DNA of 64,000 bases, from positions 262,380 to 326,379 of the forward strand of contig JAVJVP010000017.1 in NCBI GenBank assembly GCA_040221095.1. Direction: 5' to 3'. This document shows positions 55,445-63,807 of this stretch, piece by piece. Numbering within the stretch: position 1 is the stretch's first letter; each line of letters begins with the position of its first letter. Source of the DNA: UBA1479 sp040221095 (GTDB lineage Bacteria > Pseudomonadota > Alphaproteobacteria > Rhodospirillales > Casp-alpha2). Under the pieces are notes generated by a model. It was not told the origin of the DNA. It worked only from the letters and a program-made list of their open reading frames with translations, and did no database searches. Position numbers and translations under genes: made by a program.

Positions 55445-56266
55445 GTGCCCAATGCCTTCGACATCGATCCCGACCGGGTCGCCGCCATCCTGCGCGCGGC
55501 GGCGGAGGCGGAAATCCTGCCGCGCTTCCGCGCCCTGGAAAGCCACGAGATTTCGGAAAAGAACCCGGGCGACCTGGTGACCGTCGCCGACCGGGCGGCG
55601 GAGGCGTTTCTGACCGAACAGCTGCAGGCCTTGATCCCCGGCGCCCTGGTCGTCGGCGAGGAAGCCCATGAGGACAACCCCCAGGCCCTCGGCCAGTTGG
55701 CGGACGCCGACTGGGCCTGGATCATCGATCCCCTGGACGGGACCCACAATTTCGCCCATGGCACGCCGCGGTTCGCGGTCATCGTGGCGCTCGCCCGGCG
55801 CGGCGAGACGGTCATGGGCTGGATCTACGATCCCAACGGCGGACATATGGCGACGGCCGCGGTGGGTGGTGGAGCCGCCATCGACGGCGCGCCTCTGCGC
55901 CTGGGGGCGGCCGGCCCCGTCGCCGAAATGACCGGCTCCCTCGGACATAAGTTCGCCGACCGTCTGCGCGCCCGTGCCGGAACATCCGGCAGCCCGCCGA
56001 TCCCCAAGGCCTTCCTGCGCTACCGCTGCGTCGGCCTGGAATACATGGACCTGGCGCGGGGAACCCTTGATTTCGCCCGCTACGCCGGAAAGCTGATGCC
56101 CTGGGACCATGCGGCGGGGGTGCTGCTCCATGCCGAAGCCGGCGGCCATGCCGCCATGTCCGGCGACGGGCGGGCCTATACTCCCGGCGCACGCCGGCCG
56201 GGCGACGCGCTGCTGCTGGCCCCGGACGGCGAGACTTGGCGCGCGCTCAACGACCTAATGTCCTGA
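55445..56266 (+). CDS. Inositol-monophosphatase family protein
   Basis: These Mg-dependent phosphatases act on inositol phosphates, histidinol phosphate or 3'-phosphoadenosine compounds. Metal-binding residues are in VVGEEAHED, IIDPLDGTHNFAHG and MPWDHAAGVLLHAEAGG. GTG 55445 is used, giving 273 aa and the expected helical N-terminus; the frame is open further upstream but overlaps the previous gene. The true substrate is unknown. A hairpin follows the stop codon. Confidence 0.9.
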   Translation: MPNAFDIDPDRVAAILRAAAEAEILPRFRALESHEISEKNPGDLVTVADRAAEAFLTEQLQALIPGALVVGEEAHEDNPQALGQLADADWAWIIDPLDGTHNFAHGTPRFAVIVALARRGETVMGWIYDPNGGHMATAAVGGGAAIDGAPLRLGAAGPVAEMTGSLGHKFADRLRARAGTSGSPPIPKAFLRYRCVGLEYMDLARGTLDFARYAGKLMPWDHAAGVLLHAEAGGHAAMSGDGRAYTPGARRPGDALLLAPDGETWRALNDLMS

Positions 56267-56273
56267 GACATAT

Positions 56274-56303
56274 CCCGCCTTGCCCCGGGCAAGGGCGGGC
56301 GTT
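56274..56303 (+). terminator. Terminator-like hairpin after the inositol-phosphatase gene
   Basis: Arms of 11 base pairs (56274-56284 and 56288-56299, one bulged G) are followed by CGTTT. A second perfect stem (56315-56323 with 56328-56336) lies just downstream in the leader of the next gene. The T-run is short. Confidence 0.45.
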
Positions 56304-56380
56304 TAGCATGGGCCACGGCCCCGCACTCGGGGCCGTATCGCTTGGGACATAAATCTATCGAATTCAATCAAGGAGGCGGC

Positions 56381-57250
56381 ATGGCACGCTGCGCATTCAT
56401 CGGCCTGGGCGTCATGGGTTATCCCATGACCGGGCATCTGGCGAAAAACGGCCATCAGGTCACCGTCTACAACCGTACCACGGCGAAGGCCGAGAAATGG
56501 GCGGCCGACCACGGCGGCGCGTTCGGCAAGACACCCGCGGAAGCGGCCAAGGGCGCCGAATTCGTGTTCTGCTGCGTCGGCAACGACGACGACCTGCGCG
56601 CCGTGACCTACGGCGACGACGGCATGCTGGCGGGCATGGACGCGGGCACGGTGCTGGTCGATCACACCACGGCGTCCGCCGCCGTCGCCCGCGAGATCGC
56701 GGCCAAGGCCGCCGAAAAGGGCGTCGGCTTCATCGACGGCCCCGTGTCCGGCGGCCAGGCGGGGGCCGAGAACGGCGTGCTGACCGTCATGTGCGGCGGC
56801 GGGGACGGGGATTTCGCCCGCGCCGAGCCGGTGATCCAGGCCTACGCCCGCGCGGTCACCCTGCTGGGCCCCGTGGGCGCGGGCCAGCTGTGCAAGATGG
56901 TCAACCAGATCTGCATCGCCGGGCTGCTTCAGGGCCTGTCGGAAGGGCTCGACTTCGGCATGCGCGCCGGGCTCGACGTCAAGCAGGTGCTCGACGTCAT
57001 TTCCAAGGGTGCGGCGCAAAGCTGGCAGATGGAAAACCGCGGCAAGACCATGGCCGACGACCAGTTCGACTTCGGCTTCGCCGTCGATTGGATGCGCAAG
57101 GACCTGGGCATCTGCTTCGCCGAGGCCGAGGCCAACGGCGCCGAACTGGCGGTCACCCGCGTCGTCGACGGCTATTACAAGGACGTCCAGGACATGGGCG
57201 GGGCGCGTTGGGACACCTCGTCGCTGATCCGCAGGCTGCGCCGCAAATAG
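56381..57250 (+). CDS. NAD(P)-dependent beta-hydroxyacid dehydrogenase (3-hydroxyisobutyrate dehydrogenase-like)
   Basis: The Rossmann loop is FIGLGVMGYPMTGHLAKNG, followed by the substrate motif FIDGPVSGGQAGAENG and the catalytic lysine in GAGQLCKMVNQ. A strong ribosome-binding site (AAGGAGG, 56370-56376) selects ATG 56381. The length is 289 aa. The loop is followed by Asn-Arg (VYNRTTAK), which suggests NADPH preference. Family members also reduce tartronate semialdehyde or succinic semialdehyde; valine breakdown is possible and would fit with IcmF, but this is speculative. Confidence 0.9.
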   Translation: MARCAFIGLGVMGYPMTGHLAKNGHQVTVYNRTTAKAEKWAADHGGAFGKTPAEAAKGAEFVFCCVGNDDDLRAVTYGDDGMLAGMDAGTVLVDHTTASAAVAREIAAKAAEKGVGFIDGPVSGGQAGAENGVLTVMCGGGDGDFARAEPVIQAYARAVTLLGPVGAGQLCKMVNQICIAGLLQGLSEGLDFGMRAGLDVKQVLDVISKGAAQSWQMENRGKTMADDQFDFGFAVDWMRKDLGICFAEAEANGAELAVTRVVDGYYKDVQDMGGARWDTSSLIRRLRRK

Positions 57251-57279
57251 GGCGGCGGCAATCGGGGAGGGGGGCGGCC

Positions 57280-57648
57280 ATGACTTATGACGAGTTCAAC
57301 GCCTTCTGCCGCACGCTGCCGGCCACCACCCATGTCGTGCAATGGGGCGGGTCGGACGTGTGGAAGGTCGGCGGCAAGGTGTTCGCCATTGGCGGCTGGA
57401 ACGCGGGCGATCTCGCCGGCATCACCTTCAAGGTCTCGGAATTCGCCTATGACGTGCTGCGCGACATGCCGGGCCTGCGCCCGGCGCCCTATCTGGCGTC
57501 ACGCGGCATGAAATGGATCCAGCAGTACGCCGCGCCGGGGTTGAGCGACGCCGGCCTCAAGGACCACCTCGCGGAATCCCACCGCCTCGTCTCCTTGGGC
57601 CTGACCAAGAGACTGCAACGGGAACTGGGGCTGAACCAGGAAGGTTGA
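57280..57648 (+). CDS. MmcQ/YjbR family protein
   Basis: Small DNA-binding-fold protein of unknown function. Features are MTYDEFNAFCRTLPATTHVVQWGG, VWKVGGKVFAIGG and ITFKVSEFAYDVLRDMPGL, ending with HRLVSLGLTKR. The length is 122 aa. ATG 57280 is preceded by a G-rich ribosome-binding site. It follows the dehydrogenase by 29 bases, so they are probably co-transcribed. A cluster of repeat hairpins follows immediately. Confidence 0.88.
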   Translation: MTYDEFNAFCRTLPATTHVVQWGGSDVWKVGGKVFAIGGWNAGDLAGITFKVSEFAYDVLRDMPGLRPAPYLASRGMKWIQQYAAPGLSDAGLKDHLAESHRLVSLGLTKRLQRELGLNQEG

Positions 57649-57658
57649 CCACCCCAGA

Positions 57659-57721
57659 CGTCACCCCCACGAAAGCAGGGGCCCACAGCGACGGCCTGGA
57701 TTCCCGCTTTCGCGGGAATGA
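57659..57721. repeat. Inverted pair of dispersed palindromic repeat units
   Basis: A left unit (57659-57685, starting CGTCACCCCC) and a right unit (57695-57721, ending AATGACG) are imperfect reverse complements. The right unit also folds alone: arms 57700-57707 and 57712-57719 with a TTTC loop. The layout resembles REP/BIME elements. Confidence 0.7.
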
Positions 57722-57780
57722 CGCCGGCCCCCCCTTGGCGCAGGCTGACCGTCACGGGAGCGTCGCCCCACACACACGTC

Positions 57781-57803
57781 ACCCCCGGGTTTGACCCGGG
57801 GGT
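57781..57803. repeat. Palindromic repeat unit with a perfect 10-bp stem
   Basis: Arms 57781-57790 and 57794-57803 pair perfectly around a TTG loop. The flanking CGTC and CCAT motifs resemble those of the neighbouring units. Confidence 0.7.
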
Positions 57804-57825
57804 CCATCGATTGGGAAAGGCGGGG

Positions 57826-57848
57826 ATGCCCGTGTCGGACACGGGCAT
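57826..57848. repeat. Palindromic repeat unit with a perfect 10-bp stem
   Basis: Arms 57826-57835 and 57839-57848 pair perfectly around a CGG loop, followed by a GACGG flank. It lies 18 bases from the stop codon of the convergent lipoprotein gene. Confidence 0.65.
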
Positions 57849-57866
57849 GACGGGGAATTATACGGC

Positions 57867-58484
57867 CTAACGCAGGCTGATCTGCATCTGCGGCGTGGCG
57901 CGGTAGATGTTGGGGATGCGGTAGACGTAGACCTTGGTGCGCGGGCCGCGGCTGGGGAAATCCTTCACCTCGTCGGCGTTGTGGCTGATCACCTTGGTGT
58001 CGGTGATGACGCGCAGTTCGCCCGTCATGTTCATGCCGGCCTGGACGATCTGGTCCTTCTGGCTTTTCGGCAGGGACCGGCCCAGCATGTTCACGATGCG
58101 GGTTTCCTTGTTGTAGGCGATGCCGAAGATATGCTCGTTGCGGCGCAGGAAGGTCACCGATTTGGCCTGCAGCAGGTCGCCCTCGCGTTGCCACTTCATC
58201 TTGAAATAGCCCTGCTTGATGTAGCCGAAGTCGGACGCATCCGTGTCGCGCTCGATATCCGCCTTCAGCTTCTTGACCTCGTCGACCTCCTGGGCGCCCT
58301 GGACCTTGCCGTCCTTGAGCGCGCCGTACAGACGCGTGTCGATCAGATATCCGGAAAAGAACATCTTGTAGTAGCCGCGCCGGTCGAGCTCGATCTCGGC
58401 GTCGAAACGCGCCGGAAGGTAGCAGCCGGACAGGGCGACGGCGGCGACCAGCAGGATCAGCAGGGGGCGAAGACGGCGGCGCAT
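57867..58484 (-). CDS. Hypothetical lipoprotein
   Basis: A signal peptide (MRRRLRPLLILLVAAVALSGC) ends with a lipobox LSGC at Cys21. The mature protein of about 185 residues is a mixed alpha/beta sequence with ARFDAEIELDRRGYYKMFFSGYL near the start and several Tyr-rich strands (KVYVYRIPNIYRATPQMQISL) at the end. I do not recognise a family. It would be anchored in the inner or outer membrane facing the periplasm. The length is 205 aa. The role is unknown. Confidence 0.8.
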   Translation of the reverse strand: MRRRLRPLLILLVAAVALSGCYLPARFDAEIELDRRGYYKMFFSGYLIDTRLYGALKDGKVQGAQEVDEVKKLKADIERDTDASDFGYIKQGYFKMKWQREGDLLQAKSVTFLRRNEHIFGIAYNKETRIVNMLGRSLPKSQKDQIVQAGMNMTGELRVITDTKVISHNADEVKDFPSRGPRTKVYVYRIPNIYRATPQMQISLR

Positions 58485-58562
58485 GCGGGAAACCCGGCTC
58501 TCAATCGGTTTAAGTCCTTCAACCTTCTAGCCTATTCAGGCCCGCCGGTCAGCGGTTTTCGA

Positions 58563-59390
58563 CTATTCAGCGGCCTTGTCGTGGGCTTTCTCGGCCTGCC
58601 AGGCGGCTTCCATCTCGTCCAGGCCGACATTCGCCGGGTCCAGGCCCTGGCCGCGCAAGCGTTGTTCCATACGGCGGAAGCGGTCCTCGAACTTGTGGTT
58701 GCCCCGGCGCAACGCCGTTTCCGGGTCGATCTTAAGGTGCCGGGCCAGGTTGGCGACGGCGAACAACAGGTCGCCCATTTCCTCTTCCAGGCGCGCCCGC
58801 GATGTGCCGCCCTCCATTTCGGCGCGAAGCTCCGCCAGTTCTTCCTCGATCTTGGCGATGACCGGTTCCGCCTCGGGCCAGTCGAAGCCGATGCGGGCGG
58901 CCCGTTTCTGCAGCTTTTCCGCGCGGGTCAGGGCGGGCAGGGGGATCGCCACGCCGTCGAGCGCGCTGGCGTCTTCCGCCGGCGTCTCGCCCTTTTCCGC
59001 CCGCTCCCGCGCCTTCAGGTCTTCCCAATGCACGGTCTGGGCCTCGGCCGTTGCGATGTCCGCGTCGCCGAATACATGGGGATGGCGGCGCACCATCTTG
59101 TCGGCGATGGCGCGGGCCACGTCGTCGTAATCGAAATGGCCCGCTTCCTCGGCCATGCGGGCGTGAAAGAAGACCTGCAGCAACAGATCGCCCAATTCGT
59201 CCCGCAGGCCCGCCATGTCGCCCCGCTGGATCGCGTCGGCGACCTCGTAGGCTTCCTCGATGGTGTAGGGGGCGATGGTCGCAAACGTCTGCTCGATATC
59301 CCAGGGGCAGCCGCCGTCGGGATCGCGCAGTTTCGCCATCACGGCGCGCAGGCGCGCGGTCGGGTTGTCGCTGCTCAGGTCGTCGGACAC
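58563..59390 (-). CDS. mazG: Nucleoside triphosphate pyrophosphohydrolase MazG
   Basis: MazG hydrolyses nucleoside triphosphates to monophosphates and pyrophosphate, limiting non-canonical nucleotides. There are two MazG domains: the first begins LRDPDGGCPWDIEQTFATIAPYTIEEAYEV and has RDELGDLLLQVFFHARMAEE; the second has KIEEELAELRAEM and EEEMGDLLFAVANLARHL. The acidic metal residues are intact in both. The length is 275 aa. It is followed by the aminotransferase gene upstream on the minus strand. Confidence 0.95.
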   Translation of the reverse strand: MSDDLSSDNPTARLRAVMAKLRDPDGGCPWDIEQTFATIAPYTIEEAYEVADAIQRGDMAGLRDELGDLLLQVFFHARMAEEAGHFDYDDVARAIADKMVRRHPHVFGDADIATAEAQTVHWEDLKARERAEKGETPAEDASALDGVAIPLPALTRAEKLQKRAARIGFDWPEAEPVIAKIEEELAELRAEMEGGTSRARLEEEMGDLLFAVANLARHLKIDPETALRRGNHKFEDRFRRMEQRLRGQGLDPANVGLDEMEAAWQAEKAHDKAAE

Positions 59391-59407
59391 GTCAAAGGCT
59401 CCCCAGA

Positions 59408-60673
59408 TCAGTCGTTCAGCGACGCCGCGGCCCGGGCGATGGCGTCGACCGTCCGCGCCACGTCGTCATCGGTCAGTGCCAGGCAGGGATAGAACTTGCT
59501 GGGCGACTTGAAAATGCCCTGGTCGCGCAGCACGGCGTTGAACCGGGCCGCCTTTTTCGCGTCGCCCCGGCCGACGTCGCGGTAATTGTGCACGGGGCCG
59601 TCGGCGAAGACGATGTCGAACAGCACGGGACAGCCGGCGACGTGATGCGCCTGGCCCGCCGCTCCCAGGTGTTCGTTGATGGCCTTGATGAGTCTTTCCC
59701 CGACCGCGTACAGGTGGTCGTACTGGCCCGGGCGGCGCAGGATTTCCATGGTCTTGAGGCCGGCCACGGCGGCGACCGGATTGCCGCTGAGGGTGCCGAT
59801 CTGCATCAAGGCCTTATCCTTGCCGACCTTGCCGGCGTCGAAATGGGCCATGATGTGGGCCTTGCCGGCGATCGCCGCCAGGGGGAAACCGCCGCCAATA
59901 ATCTTGCCCAGGGTGCAGACGTCGGGCGTCACGCCGTAGACCTCCTGCGCGCCGCCATAGGCCAGGCGGAACCCGGTCACGACCTCATCGAAGATCAGGA
60001 CCATGCCGTGGCGGGTGCATTCCGCGCGCAGGGCCTCAAGGAAACCGGGCAGGGGCGGGATGATCCGCTGCAGCGGCTCGACGATGACGGCGGCGATCTC
60101 CTGGCCGCGCTCGGCGATCAGCGAGCGGAAGAACGCGATGTCGTTGTAGGGCGCGACCAGCATGTCGTCGCGCACGGCGTCGGGAATGCCCGCCGAATCC
60201 GGCACGGCGACGGGGTAGTTCATCATCCGGTCGGGCGCCAGGCTCATCTGGCCTTCCGCCGACATGCCGTGGTAGCCGCCCTCGAACTTGAGGATCTTGT
60301 CCCGCCCGGTATGGGCGCGGGCCAGGCGCATGGCGAACATGTCGGCCTCGCTGCCCGTGCTGGTGAAGCGGACCTGTTCGGCGCAGGCCATGGCGCGGCA
60401 GATTTCCTCGGCCAGTTCGATGCCGTGGGCGTTGCTGGCGAAGAAGGTCGACCCCTTGGCCACCTGGTCCTGCACGGCCTCGACGACCTCGGGATGGCAA
60501 TGGCCCAGGATCATGGGGCCGGAGCCGATCAGGAAGTCGATGTATTCGTTGCCGTCCTCGTCCCAGATATGCGCCCCCTTGCCCTCGCGGATCACGAAAC
60601 TGGCGTCGAAGTTGCCGAAACCGGCGCCGGGAAGGACGGCGCGGGCGCGTTCTACGATGTCTTGCTGGGTCAT
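59408..60673 (-). CDS. Class III aminotransferase, glutamate-1-semialdehyde aminomutase-like
   Basis: PLP-dependent enzyme. Lys257 in TLGKIIGGGFPLAA is the PLP lysine, Asp229 in IFDEVVTGFRL binds the PLP nitrogen, and STGSEADMFAMRLARAHTG and GGYHGMS are conserved. The N-terminus GAGFGNFDASFVIREGKGAHIWD resembles HemL, but hemL-type enzymes usually differ in the gating region, and the neighbourhood has no heme genes. It may be a different aminotransferase. ATG 60673 is chosen over ATG 60688; neither has a strong ribosome-binding site. The length is 421 aa. Confidence 0.85.
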   Translation of the reverse strand: MTQQDIVERARAVLPGAGFGNFDASFVIREGKGAHIWDEDGNEYIDFLIGSGPMILGHCHPEVVEAVQDQVAKGSTFFASNAHGIELAEEICRAMACAEQVRFTSTGSEADMFAMRLARAHTGRDKILKFEGGYHGMSAEGQMSLAPDRMMNYPVAVPDSAGIPDAVRDDMLVAPYNDIAFFRSLIAERGQEIAAVIVEPLQRIIPPLPGFLEALRAECTRHGMVLIFDEVVTGFRLAYGGAQEVYGVTPDVCTLGKIIGGGFPLAAIAGKAHIMAHFDAGKVGKDKALMQIGTLSGNPVAAVAGLKTMEILRRPGQYDHLYAVGERLIKAINEHLGAAGQAHHVAGCPVLFDIVFADGPVHNYRDVGRGDAKKAARFNAVLRDQGIFKSPSKFYPCLALTDDDVARTVDAIARAAASLND

Positions 60674-60802
60674 GGTCGGTGGTCTCATTCTGGCTGGAGG
60701 AGGGGACTATGGAAACGACGGTGGATGGTAGGGAACTCCGATGGCTTCACACAAGGGCCATCCGGACGCAGTATGTTGGCCACCGCAAACGCAGAGGCCG
60801 CC

Positions 60803-61189
60803 ATGATCGATCATATCTCCATCCCCGTCTCGGACCTTGCCGCCGGCGCGGCGTTCTACGAAGCCGTTCTGGCGCCGCTCGGCCTGACGCGGCTGGTCGA
60901 GCGGCCGCATACGGTCGGCTTCGGCAAGCGCTATCCGGAATTCTGGCTCAACGCCCGCCCGGGCATGGCGGCGGCGGGCGTTGATACGGGCATGCACGTC
61001 TGCCTGCGCGCCCGCACCCAGGACGCGGTCATCGCGTTCCACGCAGCAGCCCTGGCCCACGGCGGCGCGGACGACGGCGCGCCCGGACTGCGGCAGGCCG
61101 CCACGGGGCCGTATTTCGCGGCCTTCATCCGCGATCCCGACGGCAACAAGATCGAGGCGGCGACGTTTCTTCCGGCCGAGGCCGGGTGA
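60803..61189 (+). CDS. VOC family protein (glyoxalase/dioxygenase superfamily)
   Basis: The fold is a single vicinal-oxygen-chelate unit of two beta-alpha-beta3 modules. Metal-ligand candidates are His4 (MIDHISIPVSDL), His in TGMHVCLRA and Glu in DPDGNKIEAATF. The length is 128 aa. It is divergent from the aminotransferase gene and convergent with the LysR gene. The substrate is unknown. Confidence 0.88.
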   Translation: MIDHISIPVSDLAAGAAFYEAVLAPLGLTRLVERPHTVGFGKRYPEFWLNARPGMAAAGVDTGMHVCLRARTQDAVIAFHAAALAHGGADDGAPGLRQAATGPYFAAFIRDPDGNKIEAATFLPAEAG

Positions 61190-61194
61190 GGCGG

Positions 61195-62160
61195 CTATCC
61201 CGCAGAGAAGCCCCGCGCGGATAACTGCTCCTCGGTCACTGGAATCTCGATCCCGTCGCTTTGCACGTTCCGTAGTTGCGCCAGCGCGGCCGACACCAGG
61301 GTGCCGGCGGCCGGCGTCGGCGACCGCCCGGCGCGCGTGATCAGGGACACTGTGCGGTGGATGGGCGGCGCCAGGCGGAACCCGGGGATGCCTTCCGCCG
61401 CCATGGCCTGGGCCACCAGGCCCGGCACCGCCGCGATCCCCAGCCCGTCGCGCACCATGCGGATCAGCCCCCAAACCGATGACACCTCGTAGGCCAGCCC
61501 GCTGACCGCAAGCTGGCCCGCCGCATGTTCCCTGAGAATGCCCCGGATGCCGCTTTCCCCGGACATGCCCACGGCCGCATGGTCGTTGAACACGTCCCAG
61601 GCGAGGGGGCCTTGGTGCGCCGCCAGGGGATGCGCCGGCGGACAGACAAGATGGAAAGCGTCGCGCATTACCGGCGTGGCGTCGAAATCCGCGTCGGGCA
61701 GGGCGAGGGTGGTGAACGCCATGTCCATGTCTCCGGCGCGGACGCGCTCGACCGCCTCCGCCGTCAGGACTTCGATGATCCGCACGCGGATTCCCGGATA
61801 CCGGGCGGCCATGTCCTTGATCGCCGGGATCAGCACCGAGGTGATCATCGTCGCCGTCGCACCGACCACGACCAGGCCCTGTTGGCGGTCCACATGGGCG
61901 CGCAGATCGTCCATGCCGCGCTCCAGGTCCTCGGTGAAGCGGCGGGCGACGGTGGCGAACTGCCGGCCGTGGGCCGTCGGCTCGACATGCCGGGTGGTGC
62001 GGTCGAACAGGCGCAGCCCCAGTTCCGTTTCCAGGTTCTTCACGGAATTGGTCAGCGCCGACTGCGTCATATTGAGCACGGCCGCTGCCTTGGTGAAGCT
62101 GGCCTGTTCCATGACGGCGAGAAAGGCCCGCAGTTGGCGGAGGGTGATGTTGTTATTCAT
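61195..62160 (-). CDS. LysR-family transcriptional regulator
   Basis: The N-terminal winged helix-turn-helix reads LRQLRAFLAVMEQASFTKAAAVLNMTQSALTNSVKNLE; the effector domain (about residues 90-300) has GLVVVGATATMITSVLIPAI and LGIAAVPGLVAQAM. The length is 321 aa. It is divergent from the TauD-like dioxygenase gene, with a 92-base AT-rich spacer (62161-62252), so the dioxygenase is a likely target. Confidence 0.92.
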   Translation of the reverse strand: MNNNITLRQLRAFLAVMEQASFTKAAAVLNMTQSALTNSVKNLETELGLRLFDRTTRHVEPTAHGRQFATVARRFTEDLERGMDDLRAHVDRQQGLVVVGATATMITSVLIPAIKDMAARYPGIRVRIIEVLTAEAVERVRAGDMDMAFTTLALPDADFDATPVMRDAFHLVCPPAHPLAAHQGPLAWDVFNDHAAVGMSGESGIRGILREHAAGQLAVSGLAYEVSSVWGLIRMVRDGLGIAAVPGLVAQAMAAEGIPGFRLAPPIHRTVSLITRAGRSPTPAAGTLVSAALAQLRNVQSDGIEIPVTEEQLSARGFSAG

Positions 62161-62252
62161 GTTATAAATATATCAATCAATTAAAAAAACAAAATAGACA
62201 AATAAGTTGTCCGGCTTGATGCTGGTTCCGCCAACAACCTGCGGGAGCGACC

Positions 62253-63359
62253 ATGCCTGACCTAGCCCTCAACCACGCAGCCGATACGGCGCCCGACCCG
62301 ACATCACCCGACCTGACGCCGGGGCCGGTCGGCGGCCCCGGCGCCTGGCGCGGCCCGGACATGGCGGCATCCGGCGTCTGGATCGAACATCTCAACGCGG
62401 ACGAGATCGCCGAAATCGACGCGGCCATCCGCGCCCATCAGGCCAACGACCTGAGCATGGCGGATATCGGGCCCAAGACCTTCCATCTTCCGACCCTGGG
62501 CCCGCGCCTGAAGGGGCTGCGCGACGAGGTCGTCAACGGACGCGGTTTCGTGCTGCTGCGCGGGTTTCCGGTCGAGCGCTACAGCGTCACGGAATCGGCC
62601 GTCGGCTATCTGGGGCTGGGGTCCTACATCGGCGGTTTCCGGCCCAGCAACGCCAAGGGGCATCTGCTGGGCCACGTGCGCGATATCGGCCTGAACATCA
62701 AGGACCCGACCACGCGGTACTATCAGACCAACCGCGGCCTCGAATTCCATACGGACAGCGTCGACATCGTCGGGCTGCTCTGCCTGAAAACGGCGAAATC
62801 CGGCGGCGCCAGCCGCATCGTCAGCTCCGTGACCCTGCACGACGTGATCCGCGAACGGCGGCCCGACCTGTGGCGGGCGCTGTTCAACGCCTTTCCCACC
62901 GACCGCCGCGGCGAAATCCCGCCGGGGATGAAGCCCTGGTTCGACGTGCCCGTGTTCAACTGGCACGCCGGCCATCTGACGACGATGTACGTGGGGCAGT
63001 ACATCCGCTCGGCCCAGGAGCTGTTTCCCGAGGCGCGCCGCCTGACGGCCATCGAGACCGAGGCCATGGACTACCTGGATACGCTCTGCAACGACCCGGA
63101 ATTCTATCTTTCCATGGATTTCCTGCCGGGCGACATCCAGCTGCTGCACAACCACCAGATCCTGCATTCGCGCACGGATTACGAGGATTGGCCGGAGATC
63201 GAAAACCGGCGGCACCTGTTGCGCCTCTGGCTGGCGCCCGAGATCGGCCGGCCGCTGCCGCCGGTGTTCGAACCGCGCTACGGCCCCCTGACGCCGGGCA
63301 ACCGGGGAGGGATCTTCACCGAAAGCACCAAACTGACGTTTTCTCTGTCCGCCAATTGA
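62253..63359 (+). CDS. TauD/TfdA-family Fe(II)/2-oxoglutarate dioxygenase
   Basis: The iron triad is His166 and Asp168 in LEFHTDSVDIVG and His305 in LHNHQILHSRTDYED; Arg324 in HLLRLWLAP would bind 2-oxoglutarate. The C-terminal segment GDIQLLHNHQILHSR is highly typical. GGGAG lies six bases before ATG 62253. The N-terminal 45 residues are Pro-rich and not part of the fold. The length is 368 aa. The substrate is unknown. The divergent LysR gene points to inducible expression by a small molecule. Confidence 0.88.
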   Translation: MPDLALNHAADTAPDPTSPDLTPGPVGGPGAWRGPDMAASGVWIEHLNADEIAEIDAAIRAHQANDLSMADIGPKTFHLPTLGPRLKGLRDEVVNGRGFVLLRGFPVERYSVTESAVGYLGLGSYIGGFRPSNAKGHLLGHVRDIGLNIKDPTTRYYQTNRGLEFHTDSVDIVGLLCLKTAKSGGASRIVSSVTLHDVIRERRPDLWRALFNAFPTDRRGEIPPGMKPWFDVPVFNWHAGHLTTMYVGQYIRSAQELFPEARRLTAIETEAMDYLDTLCNDPEFYLSMDFLPGDIQLLHNHQILHSRTDYEDWPEIENRRHLLRLWLAPEIGRPLPPVFEPRYGPLTPGNRGGIFTESTKLTFSLSAN

Positions 63360-63521
63360 CCGCGCAGCTTTTCGTCACGGCCCAAACGCCACGCGCCGCT
63401 GCGTCGGCGATCGCCGGGGGCAACAAGATTGCGGCGCGGGATAAAGGGGAGGCTTCTAAATAGCGTTTTCACTTCTGAACTAGAACAGCCATCCATCCTC
63501 GGCCTAATCAAACTGAAAGAC

Positions 63522-63785
63522 TTACACCGCCCCAACACCAGCTGCACGCAAAGCCGATTCTTCGGGACCTCGCCCGGCACAACACGAGGCCAGAACGCCG
63601 TCAACCGCCACGGCAGGCAGCGTGCGCACGCCCAAGTCCTTGGCCCTGGCAATCACCTCGTCCTCTTTCATATCGAGGATGGAAACCTCGCAGTTTGAAC
63701 AGGCCATCTGGTTGACCAACTCAATGGTGTCCTCACACAAGCCACATCCGGCACTGAAAACTTCGATCTTGCGTTTCTGGGGCAT
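63522..63785 (-). CDS. Thioredoxin/glutaredoxin-like protein with CGLC motif
   Basis: The N-terminal strand IEVFSAGCGLCEDTIELVNQ contains a C-x2-C redox motif; cis-Pro is in VRTLPAVAVDG; additional Cys pairs are CSNC near residue 30 and ASCCAGRGP near residue 68. The length is 87 aa. ATG 63785 has AAGGAG nine bases upstream. A membrane-protein gene ending in CPAC lies 22 bases upstream. Similar small proteins often occur with metal or mercury transporter genes, but I infer this from memory of family context. Confidence 0.78.
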   Translation of the reverse strand: MPQKRKIEVFSAGCGLCEDTIELVNQMACSNCEVSILDMKEDEVIARAKDLGVRTLPAVAVDGVLASCCAGRGPEESALRAAGVGAV

Positions 63786-63807
63786 CGTCAAAATCTCCTT
63801 CGTTGAG

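Noticed and set aside
56315..56336. Second hairpin after the inositol-phosphatase gene as terminator
   Set aside because: A perfect nine-base-pair stem but no T-run; it more likely belongs to the leader of the dehydrogenase gene.
57649..57866. CRISPR array
   Set aside because: The repeat units differ from each other, are each palindromic, and have no evenly sized spacers; they fit REP-like elements.
59051..60802. Large plus-strand open frame leading into the VOC gene
   Set aside because: The upstream part is antisense to mazG and the aminotransferase; only the last 128 codons, from ATG 60803, match the VOC family.
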